A stretch of DNA of 8,463 bases. Source: Xanthobacteraceae bacterium (lineage in GTDB: Bacteria > Pseudomonadota > Alphaproteobacteria > Rhizobiales > Xanthobacteraceae). The translations under genes were made by a program, and so were the position numbers. Shown in pieces: positions 1 through 5,585 of the stretch. The notes beneath the pieces were generated by a model. It had not been told where the DNA came from. It saw only the letters and a program-made list of their open reading frames with translations, and searched no databases. Position 1 is the stretch's first letter, and each line of letters starts with the position of its first letter. Location of the stretch: NCBI GenBank assembly GCA_030037105.1, contig JASHRY010000209.1, positions 1 to 8,463 on the forward strand, given 5' to 3'.

Positions 1-88
1 AATGTTCGGCCGCCTCCCGCCGCGAAGCGCCGCTTTCTACACGCCCAATCACACGCGCCCTCATGTCCGCAGAATAGGCCCTCGGCAT
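1..88 (-). mobile_element. IS630-family transposase, N-terminal fragment cut by the left window edge
   Basis: Reading the minus strand from an ATG at 88-86 gives 29 open codons to the edge, beginning MPRAYSADMRARVIGRVE and continuing SGASRREAAEH. This is the characteristic start of IS630-type transposases (and of their OrfA): a short P-x-S-x-D-x-R-x-R-V-I stretch leading into a helix-turn-helix whose first helix is rich in S-R-R-E-A-A. In that family the domain binds the terminal inverted repeats, and a DDE catalytic domain follows, which would lie beyond the window. The start at 88 is preferred because GGGGAG lies 8 bases upstream (complement of 97-102). An in-frame ATG at 133 would add 15 residues unlike the family. 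The terminal inverted repeat should lie somewhere between 89 and about 190, but I could not identify it. Whether the element is intact cannot be judged here. Confidence 0.75.
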
Positions 89-146
89 CGCTCCCGCTCC
101 CCAAAGCGAATCAATGCCTGTAGACTCGCTCATCGGCCCCGCCACG

Positions 147-186
147 TGAATCCCCCTCGATTCAATCCGGCCGAAACATGCTCTAG
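147..186 (-). repeat. Short dispersed intergenic palindromic repeat, copy 1
   Basis: On the plus strand TGAATC (147-152) and GATTCA (159-164) form a 6-bp inverted repeat around CCCCTC. The stretch continues into ATCCGGCCGAAACATGCTCTAG. Read on the minus strand it contains AGCATGTTT, then 5 bases, then GGATTG. The same two words occur in the same order on the plus strand at 7296-7318, separated by 8 bases. Such AGCATG-containing palindromic units are scattered between genes in rhizobial genomes, so this is probably a member of a dispersed repeat family. It may lie next to, or inside, the end of the transposase element. Confidence 0.45.
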
Positions 187-260
187 TCTAATACGCCGGC
201 GCCCATAAACGACGACATTCTTCTTGCTTCTTGCGCCCGCACCCCAGGTCGCGGTCGCCC

Positions 261-289
261 AAAAGCAAAAGCGCGGCCGAAGCCGCGCT
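261..289 (-). terminator. Rho-independent terminator of the peroxiredoxin gene
   Basis: Read on the minus strand, a perfect 8-bp stem AGCGCGGC / GCCGCGCT (289-282 and 277-270) closes on a TTCG tetraloop (281-278) and is followed at once by TTTGCTTTT. A UUCG-capped GC stem with a T-rich tail is a standard intrinsic terminator. It begins 26 bases after the stop codon of the peroxiredoxin gene on the same strand. Confidence 0.85.
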
Positions 290-314
290 CTCGCAGGCAA
301 GACGGCCTAGCCGC

Positions 315-977
315 CTATTGTCGCGGCGCCGGCACCACGCGGATATAGGGCTTCGGCGTCTTCCAGCCCTGCGGGTAGAGCTTCTTGGCCTCCTCGTCGG
401 TGATGGCGCCGCCGAGGATGACATCCTCGCCCTGCTTCCAGTTGGCCGGAGTCGACACGCGATGCTTGGCGGTGAGTTGCAGCGAGTCGATGACGCGCAG
501 CACCTCGTCGAAATTGCGGCCGGTGCTCATCGGATAGACCAGGACGAGCTTGATCTTCTTGTCCGGCCCGATGACGAAGACGTTGCGCACCGTCTGGTTG
601 TCGTTCGGCGTGCGGCCTTGCGCAGTGCCGTTGGTGCTCGCCGGCAGCATGCCGTAGAGCTTGGAAATCTTCAGATCGGTGTCGCCGATCAAGGGATAAT
701 TGGGGGCGAAACCAACCACGTCCTTGATGTCGCCGGACCATTTCTTGTGGCTTTCCACCGGATCGACCGACAGACCGAGGATTTTCACTCCGCGCTTGTC
801 GAATTCGGGCTTGAGCCGGGCCATCGTGCCGAGCTCGGTGGTGCAGACGGGCGTGAAGTCCTTGGGATGGGAGAACAGCACGGCCCAACTGTTGCCGATC
901 CAGTCGTGGAAGCGGATTTTGCCGTCCGTAGTTTCCGCTTCGAAATCCGGGGCGATATCGCCGATCTGCAGCGCCAT
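315..977 (-). CDS. 1-Cys peroxiredoxin (Prx6 type)
   Basis: This encodes a 220-residue cytoplasmic thiol peroxidase that reduces hydrogen peroxide and alkyl hydroperoxides. The thioredoxin-fold AhpC/TSA domain occupies about residues 3-150, with the active-site stretch HPKDFTPVCTTELG holding the peroxidatic Cys45, Thr42 of the PxxxT/SxxC motif, and the supporting Arg131 in TVRNVFVIGP. Cys45 is the only cysteine in the whole protein, so there is no resolving cysteine and an outside reductant is needed. The C-terminal extension (about 160-220, with STPANWKQGEDVI) and the length fit the Prx6 subgroup, not the shorter 2-Cys AhpC. The start is well supported: GGAGG lies 6 bases before the ATG at 977. 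It appears to be a single-gene unit, with a strong terminator just downstream and a roughly 400-bp gap upstream. Codon use matches the other housekeeping genes. Confidence 0.95.
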   Translation of the reverse strand: MALQIGDIAPDFEAETTDGKIRFHDWIGNSWAVLFSHPKDFTPVCTTELGTMARLKPEFDKRGVKILGLSVDPVESHKKWSGDIKDVVGFAPNYPLIGDTDLKISKLYGMLPASTNGTAQGRTPNDNQTVRNVFVIGPDKKIKLVLVYPMSTGRNFDEVLRVIDSLQLTAKHRVSTPANWKQGEDVILGGAITDEEAKKLYPQGWKTPKPYIRVVPAPRQ

Positions 978-1381
978 GGGAACCTCCGTCGAGTGGGCTG
1001 ATCCAAGTGTTGGGGATATTTTTCTTTTGTTACATAACTCCCGCGGGGCGGCAATACTAGGTCTTTACTGAGCATTATTCGTTCGAATTCAGCCGAAATC
1101 TAAGAAGAATTGAACCGTCGGGATTGCCACGCATGGAAAATTTTTCTGAGAACTTGCCGGGCGCCCTGCGCAGCTTGGCAAGCTCCGGCGGGAGCGCGTT
1201 TCGACCGCCGATGATCGAGGGGAGATAAACGCCTCGTGCCCCGACTTTGCCCCATGATCGCCTTTCAGTGGCCTGCCTCGGAGTCCAATTCTCCGGCACC
1301 TTGAATCACAGGACCGAGCGGGAAGACCGTGATGGAACCGCGCGCGAGCGCCGCCGTTGGCAAAGTGCGCGGGAGGCGCCG
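978..1381. other. Intergenic stretch without a convincing gene
   Basis: These 404 bases separate the peroxiredoxin (minus) from the small gene at 1382 (plus) and must hold both promoters, but I could not pick a clear -35/-10 pair for either. Base composition is more mixed than in the flanking genes, with A/T runs near 1018-1030 and 1137-1147. Two weak open frames exist. One runs on the minus strand from GTG 1299 to 1075 (74 codons, ending RFRLNSNE), with no ribosome binding site and mixed third-position use. The other is a 31-codon plus frame from ATG 1133, also with no ribosome binding site. Neither matches a family I know. A 17-codon frame at 1332-1385 is described under the findings. Confidence 0.5.
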
Positions 1382-1576
1382 ATGAACTTCGCCCAGAACC
1401 GCCATATCGATCCCGAGACGTTCGCCGCGGTGATCGCCCATTCGCAGATCGTGTTGGCAGCGCCGGGCAAACGGGCGGCGCGCCTTCCGGCCCGATTCGA
1501 TGATGCCGACGCCGCCGTTCTCGATTGGATCATCGCCGAGGGGCGCCGCTTCGGCCGCGGCCTTGTGCGCATGTAA
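1382..1576 (+). CDS. Small hypothetical protein, 64 residues
   Basis: I do not recognise this protein. The evidence that it is real is compositional and contextual. The ATG at 1382 is preceded by GGGAGG with about 6 bases of spacing, and third codon positions are overwhelmingly G or C, as in the known genes here. The product begins MNFAQNRHIDPETFAAVIAHS and ends RRFGRGLVRM. It has no cysteine, no signal peptide and no membrane segment. Helix-forming stretches (about 10-27 and 40-57) flank a short basic segment GKRAARLPAR. An in-frame upstream GTG/ATG region could extend it to about 109 residues, but that extension lacks the coding bias and a ribosome binding site. It ends only 11 bases before the stop codon of the convergent phosphatase gene, with no clear terminator between them. 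Confidence 0.55.
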   Translation: MNFAQNRHIDPETFAAVIAHSQIVLAAPGKRAARLPARFDDADAAVLDWIIAEGRRFGRGLVRM

Positions 1577-1587
1577 TCGCGCCGCGC

Positions 1588-3414
1588 TTACGGCGTCGCG
1601 CAGCGAGGCGCGTCGTCGGAGAGGCCGACGGTCCGTCCGGGGAATCCCGCAGCGTCGAAATAGCGCGTGCTCCCGACCATCTGCACGTCGACGACGGTGG
1701 CAAGCCCGTTGGGCGCGGGTTCCGACATGACAACGCATCCGTTCACCTTCGGCAGCGCGCCATTCGGCAGCGCCTCGGCGAGCACGCGGCCGACGAGCTT
1801 GCCCTTGTCGCCAATGTCGAGCCCCAGCAATTGCGCGATCGTTTGGCCGACGTCGGCGTTGCTCGCTGGCGCCGGATCGACGAAATGCGATTTGAAATCC
1901 GGCCCCTCAATGGCCATGAAATTCCAGGTGTCGGCGCGGCTGAATGAGCCGTGCATGCCCTGACCCTGCTGCAGGCGGGTATCGGCGACTTCGACCGCGC
2001 AGCGCACCGGCTCTCCGCACACCGTGTCGAAGGAGCGGAAGCTGATAACGATCGCCGGATGCGGCGTGACCGCGGCGCCTTCGAGCGCCACGTCGTCGAG
2101 GGCGAGCGTGCCGGGAAACTTGCCGAGTTTCGAATCGACGAAAATGCCGCTGACATAGTCCTGCGCGAGCAGGACATCGATCACCTGCTTCGCTAGGTTT
2201 TTGTCGCCGTCAGGCAGATAGATGAGGTCCGATCCGCCGTTGGCGGCCGCCACCAGCCTGGGCGCGGCCTTGTCGCCGCCGATGAGGCCGTTGCCGTGTT
2301 TGGGATGCTGGCCGTCCGCTATCGTCTTGTCATTGTCGTCGGGATCGATCAGCGGTTCCTTCAGCGCGCGGGCGAGGTCGAGCGCGACGAAGCCGACGGG
2401 CAATTGCCCTTGCGGGGTGTCGGCGAAACGGGTTTTCACCGTCGAACTTGTCCGGCTTTGCTTGGAAATCGTCGAAAAGCCGTGGTCGGCTACGACGATG
2501 ATATCGGTCGTGTCGAGGAGCCCGAGTCCGCCGAGGGCCGCGCGGATGCGCGCCAGATCGTCATCCGCATTGCGGATCGCGGCGAGCGAGGTCGGGCCGT
2601 TGATGCCCGGCACGAGCCGGTTCAAGCTGTCGGCCTGATAGTGCTGGGTGCCGTCGGGATCGCGCGACCAGAACACCAGGACGAACGGTCGGTTACGTTC
2701 CTTGAACAGCGGCAGGATCGCCCGCGTCGTCACCGCCGCAAAGTAATCCTGCTGCGCGACATTGGCGCTCAGCGTGCCGGCGAAATTTCCGTTGCCGCCG
2801 CGCGCGGGCGCGCGCGGCGGCAGGTCCGCGGCCTTGAGCCGCCCGATCATTTCCGGCGACAGCGGAATGCCCTTGGGGCTGCCGGTCGCATCGTCGATGA
2901 TGATCGTCCGCCCGCCGCCGCGCACGGTATGATCGAACAGGAGCGTCGGCCCGATCTTGCCGATTGCCGCCGTGCTGTAGCCCTTGTCGCGGGCGAGCTT
3001 CAGGATTGCGGCTTCGTCGAGATAGTCGCCGGAAAAATGCGCGTCGAGCTCGCCGAGCACCGGGTCGCTTTCCAGGAACGGCGTCGGGCTGTTGCCGGCG
3101 CTCGGAACCTCGAAGCCGGCGTAGATCGTATTCGAGTAGTCGCCGGTGTCGCCGAGCATATGGCCGGTCGCCATGGCCGACGCGTTCGCGGTGGTGAAAG
3201 TGGGAAACAGCGCGTGGCCGTTGCGCAGGCTCACGCCGTCGCGCGCGATCGCCGCCATGGTCGGGGCGGTCGAGTCATCCACCATGCGCGCGCGCAGGCC
3301 GTCGGCGACGAACAGCACCACGTTGTGCGGCTGCCGCGCCGGCGCCTGCGCGCAGGTCGCCGACGCCAGGATGGCTGTCGGGATCGCTGTAGCGATGAGA
3401 AGCGGCAGACGCAT
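1588..3414 (-). CDS. Exported alkaline phosphatase superfamily protein (type I phosphodiesterase / nucleotide pyrophosphatase-like)
   Basis: This encodes a 608-residue enzyme expected to hydrolyse phosphomonoesters or phosphodiesters in the periplasm with two metal ions. Residues 1-24 form a signal peptide (MRLPLLIATAIPTAILASAT, then CAQA). The complete superfamily active site is visible: Asp38 in LFVADG, Thr74 as nucleophile in FPTFTTANAS with Asn77 behind it, Asp254 and His258 in RDPDGTQH, Asp310-His311 in VVADHG, and His488 in GMHGSF. The threonine nucleophile and this spacing fit phosphodiesterase/NPP enzymes, not PhoA. The start at 3414 is chosen over an in-frame one at 3486 for three reasons: GGGAG lies 6 bases before it, the signal peptide begins there, and a likely -10 box (3451-3456) lies inside the longer version. 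The pair Cys466/Cys472 could form a disulfide. The natural substrate cannot be read from the sequence. The gene follows amt on the same strand after 216 bp and probably has its own promoter. Confidence 0.9.
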   Translation of the reverse strand: MRLPLLIATAIPTAILASATCAQAPARQPHNVVLFVADGLRARMVDDSTAPTMAAIARDGVSLRNGHALFPTFTTANASAMATGHMLGDTGDYSNTIYAGFEVPSAGNSPTPFLESDPVLGELDAHFSGDYLDEAAILKLARDKGYSTAAIGKIGPTLLFDHTVRGGGRTIIIDDATGSPKGIPLSPEMIGRLKAADLPPRAPARGGNGNFAGTLSANVAQQDYFAAVTTRAILPLFKERNRPFVLVFWSRDPDGTQHYQADSLNRLVPGINGPTSLAAIRNADDDLARIRAALGGLGLLDTTDIIVVADHGFSTISKQSRTSSTVKTRFADTPQGQLPVGFVALDLARALKEPLIDPDDNDKTIADGQHPKHGNGLIGGDKAAPRLVAAANGGSDLIYLPDGDKNLAKQVIDVLLAQDYVSGIFVDSKLGKFPGTLALDDVALEGAAVTPHPAIVISFRSFDTVCGEPVRCAVEVADTRLQQGQGMHGSFSRADTWNFMAIEGPDFKSHFVDPAPASNADVGQTIAQLLGLDIGDKGKLVGRVLAEALPNGALPKVNGCVVMSEPAPNGLATVVDVQMVGSTRYFDAAGFPGRTVGLSDDAPRCATP

Positions 3415-3450
3415 GGCAGGCTCCCGGAGCGGACCAACGGCGCTTTGCAG

Positions 3451-3456
3451 ATAATA
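3451..3456 (-). promoter_or_regulatory. Probable -10 box of the phosphatase gene
   Basis: Read on the minus strand the sequence is TATTAT, five of six matches to TATAAT, about 37 bases before the chosen start codon and giving a leader of roughly 30 bases. No good -35 hexamer occurs 16-18 bases upstream. That position is occupied by the palindromic site at 3467-3488, which suggests dependence on an activator or direct control by the bound factor. Confidence 0.45.
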
Positions 3457-3466
3457 GGTGGCGCTG

Positions 3467-3488
3467 GTGTGACGATCACATGTCACAC
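3467..3488. promoter_or_regulatory. Nested palindromic operator-like site upstream of the phosphatase
   Basis: The outer arms GTGTGAC (3467-3473) and GTCACAC (3482-3488) are a perfect 7-bp inverted repeat around 8 bases. Inside, TGTGA (3468-3472) and TCACA (3476-3480) form a second inverted repeat with a 3-base spacer. The half-sites look like those of CRP/FNR-family regulators (TGTGA...TCACA), but neither spacing is the usual 6 bases. The site covers the -35 position relative to the TATTAT box at 3451-3456. Confidence 0.5.
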
Positions 3489-3509
3489 GCCATCCCCGCC
3501 GAACAGATG

Positions 3510-3538
3510 AAAAGGGGTGGCCCGTGGAACGCGGGGCC
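3510..3538 (-). terminator. Possible weak terminator downstream of amt
   Basis: Read on the minus strand, GGCCCCG (3538-3532) pairs with CGGGCC (3524-3519) around a 7-base loop with one bulged C. ACCCC follows, and then TTTT (3513-3510). The T run is short and displaced from the stem, so termination may be partial. It lies about 90 bases past the amt stop codon and before the phosphatase promoter. Confidence 0.3.
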
Positions 3539-3630
3539 GTCTGGGGGCCGCCGACAGGATATGGTGGCGCCGACTTTCACGTGCGAGCGCCATCACTGCC
3601 CGCAACCGAACGCGAGCTGAGCGCGGCCGA

Positions 3631-4953
3631 TTACTCGCCCTCTGCGCCGATCGCGTAGGCGGTCTCGCCGTGAACCGCGTCGTCGCCCACTTTCAAGGTG
3701 GCATCGTCCATGCGCAACGGCACGATGAGCCCGATTACCTTGAGGATGATGAAAGTCGCGATCGCGTTGAACACGATGATGAACGCCGCGCCTTCCGCCT
3801 GCAGCAGAAGCTGGCCGGCATTGCCGTAGAGCCAGCCGGTCACGCTCACGCCAGGCGCCTCCTTGTCGGTGCCGATATATTGCAGCATGCCCGGATTGGC
3901 CAATATGCCGACCAGCAAGCCGCCCATCAGACCCGCCACGCCGTGGGTCGAGGCCACGCTCAGCGTGTCGTCGACCTTGCTGATGAGCTTGGTCTTTTGC
4001 AGCTTGTTCATGCTCAGCCAGGGAATGATCCCGGCGCAAATGCCGATGATGATCGCGCCGATCGCGTCCACGTAACCGGCGCCGGGAGTGATCGCCACCA
4101 GGCCGGCGATCATGCCGTTGACCGCGCCGAGCACGGACGGCTTGCCGTAGGCGAGCTTGTCCATCAGCGTCCACACCAGAAGCGCCACCGCGGTGGCGAC
4201 GTTGGTGTTGAGCACCGCGGCGCCGGCGTCGGCGTTGGCGAAATAAGGGTCGCCGCCGTTGAAGCCGTTCCAACCCAGCCAGAGGATTCCGGCGCCGACC
4301 AGCGTGACCAACAAGCTGTTGGGCGGGAATTGGTCGCGGTCGGCCTGAAGCCGCGGGCCGATCACCGCCGCGGCGACGAATCCGGAAGTTCCGGCGGCGA
4401 GATGGATGACATAGCCGCCGGAAAAGTCCGCAACGCCCATGCTGGCGAGCCAGCCGCCGCCCCACAGGCTGAACGCACCCACCGTATAGACGATCGTCAT
4501 CCACACCGGGCAGAAGATCATCCACGCCGTGAAATTCATGCGACCGAGCAGAGAACCGCCGAGGATGATGACCGTGATCGCGGCGAACACAAACTGGAAG
4601 AATATGAGCGTCGCCATTGGGAAGGCGAGCGGCGGCATGCCCGCCGCCGCGGCCGGAATTATCGCTTGGCCGGTGGTGAAGAGCGCCGAGGTCGCCAAGG
4701 CCGGCGTGCCGAGGAAGGGCCATAATTGCCGCCCGAACGCCATGTTGTAATCGAACAGCACCCAGACGACGAGCACCGACGCGAAGGCATACATCGACAT
4801 GAAGGCGGAGTTGATCGCCCACTTCTTCTTGACGATGCCGCCGTAGAGAACGGTCAGCCCGGGTATGCTTTGCAGGCCGACGAAAGTTGCCGCCGCCAGT
4901 TGCCAAGCGTTATCGCCGGTATCCAGCCATTGTGGTGATGGTACGAGTGGCAT
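3631..4953 (-). CDS. amt: Ammonium transporter, Amt family
   Basis: This encodes a 440-residue inner-membrane channel that takes up ammonium as a trimer. Eleven hydrophobic segments can be read. Family landmarks are PGLTVLYGGIV (31-41), FFQFVFAAIT with outer-gate Phe123, WGGGW with Trp164, DFSGGYVIH with Asp176 and first pore histidine His184, WLGWNGFNGGDPY with inner-gate Phe231, and STHGVAGLMGG with the twin pore histidine His337. The tail GDDAVHGETAY matches the cytoplasmic C-terminus that couples to PII proteins. Residue 235 is Asp, where E. coli AmtB has Ser219 in the outer ammonium site. There is no separate N-terminal signal peptide. The ATG at 4953 has GGGGGA about 6-7 bases upstream. 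A sigma-54 element lies at 5013-5028, pointing to nitrogen-limitation control. The usual partner glnK is not beside it in this window. Confidence 0.96.
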   Translation of the reverse strand: MPLVPSPQWLDTGDNAWQLAAATFVGLQSIPGLTVLYGGIVKKKWAINSAFMSMYAFASVLVVWVLFDYNMAFGRQLWPFLGTPALATSALFTTGQAIIPAAAAGMPPLAFPMATLIFFQFVFAAITVIILGGSLLGRMNFTAWMIFCPVWMTIVYTVGAFSLWGGGWLASMGVADFSGGYVIHLAAGTSGFVAAAVIGPRLQADRDQFPPNSLLVTLVGAGILWLGWNGFNGGDPYFANADAGAAVLNTNVATAVALLVWTLMDKLAYGKPSVLGAVNGMIAGLVAITPGAGYVDAIGAIIIGICAGIIPWLSMNKLQKTKLISKVDDTLSVASTHGVAGLMGGLLVGILANPGMLQYIGTDKEAPGVSVTGWLYGNAGQLLLQAEGAAFIIVFNAIATFIILKVIGLIVPLRMDDATLKVGDDAVHGETAYAIGAEGE

Positions 4954-4975
4954 GAGCTTCCCCCAAACGATCTCC

Positions 4976-5015
4976 GTGCAACGATCGGCACACGAGCGAT
5001 CGATTGAAAGATCGC
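4976..5015. promoter_or_regulatory. Two inverted repeats in the amt leader and start-site region
   Basis: GTGC (4976-4979) and GCAC (4988-4991) are separated by 8 bases and would lie in the amt mRNA leader. GCGATC (4996-5001) and GATCGC (5010-5015) are a perfect 6-bp inverted repeat around GATTGAAA. It reaches into the -12 element and spans the expected transcription start (about 5002). They could be an operator or leader hairpins. Neither matches the NtrC consensus order GCAC...GTGC. Confidence 0.3.
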
Positions 5016-5028
5016 AAAAACTATGCCA
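5013..5028 (-). promoter_or_regulatory. Sigma-54 (RpoN) promoter of amt
   Basis: Read on the minus strand the sequence is TGGCATAGTTTTTGCG. The invariant GG (5027-5026) and GC (5015-5014) are exactly 10 bases apart, and the whole fits TGGCAY-R-N4-TTGC except for the last base. The expected start of transcription is near 5002, giving a leader of about 50 bases before the amt ATG at 4953. Sigma-54 control with NtrC is the established mode for many proteobacterial amt genes. A matching NtrC enhancer site was not found in the 96 bases above it. Confidence 0.75.
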
Positions 5029-5124
5029 CCCAACCGAAGGTGCTTTTTCCCGAAGTCCGCCGCGCAGTCGAGCCGGGATGATGAGAAAATCTGCAATTTG
5101 CTTATAAAGCAGGCAGGCAGATTG

Positions 5125-5463
5125 ATGCGATCAGAGATCTCCGCTCGGCCATTGGCGACGGGAATCATCGCGGTGGCCCTCGGCATGACCGTCCGCTTCG
5201 TCCATGCCGAAGCGCGGCACGGCGAGACCGCGATCACTTGCGTGAATCCGGTCAGTGGGGCGAGCTGGCAGATCAGGATCGACTACGATCGCGGCACCGT
5301 TGATTCCAATCCGGCGCGCATGAGCGACGGCGCGATTTCGTGGCGTGACGCGACCAATGGCTGGAATTATACGCTTGATCGCAAATCCGGAAATCTTACG
5401 GTCGTCCTCGCGTCGGCGACCGGTGGCAATTTTCTCTATGACCGTTGCAAGCTGGAGAATTGA
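5125..5463 (+). CDS. Small exported protein, conserved hypothetical of Rhizobiales type
   Basis: This encodes a 112-residue protein of unknown function. Residues 1-28 look like a signal peptide: a basic N-terminus with two Arg, the hydrophobic run LATGIIAVALGM, and a VHA cleavage site before EARHGE. The mature part is about 84 residues, rich in Asp, Ser, Asn and Trp, with only two cysteines (Cys39 in AITCVNP and Cys108 in YDRCKLEN), which probably form one disulfide linking the two ends. From memory, this resembles small secreted hypotheticals of Bradyrhizobium and relatives (motifs GASWQIRIDYD and YTLDRKSG); no search was run. The ATG at 5125 is preferred over an upstream in-frame start at 5023, because that longer version lacks the signal peptide position and would overlap the amt promoter. 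The ribosome binding site is weak (AGG about 7 bases upstream). It diverges from amt, sharing a 171-bp regulatory gap, and precedes the kinase/phosphatase gene by 122 bp. Confidence 0.8.
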   Translation: MRSEISARPLATGIIAVALGMTVRFVHAEARHGETAITCVNPVSGASWQIRIDYDRGTVDSNPARMSDGAISWRDATNGWNYTLDRKSGNLTVVLASATGGNFLYDRCKLEN

Positions 5464-5585
5464 AGCTGATTCCTCTCGTTTTTCTCTCCTGCAAGCGGGA
5501 GACGGACAAGAGGCGATAGGTCCGCGCCGCCACCGCCTGATGATACGCCGCATTGGCTGGCCCGCCGGAAATCAGGGCAGCGCCG

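Noticed and set aside
2..208. 68-codon plus-strand frame at the left edge
   Set aside because: The opposite strand carries the transposase start with a good ribosome binding site. The plus frame is Arg/Pro-rich with no homology that I recognise.
1075..1299. 74-codon minus-strand frame starting at GTG
   Set aside because: It has no ribosome binding site, mixed third-position use and no recognised motif. It is kept only as a remark on the intergenic stretch.
1580..1595. CGCCG/CGGCG hairpin between the convergent small gene and the phosphatase
   Set aside because: It is only a 5-bp stem with no T run on either strand, so it is not supported as a terminator.
2296..3510. 404-codon plus-strand frame opposite the phosphatase
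   Set aside because: It is a shadow frame; the phosphatase on the other strand has every active-site residue and a signal peptide.
3517..4725. 402-codon plus-strand frame opposite amt, very rich in Arg, Asp and His
   Set aside because: It is a shadow of the amt reading frame, with no ribosome binding site and biased composition.
5485..5502. CTCCTG/CGGGAG hairpin before the kinase/phosphatase gene
   Set aside because: The T run precedes the stem on the plus strand, so it cannot terminate the upstream gene. On the minus strand there is no gene to end here.
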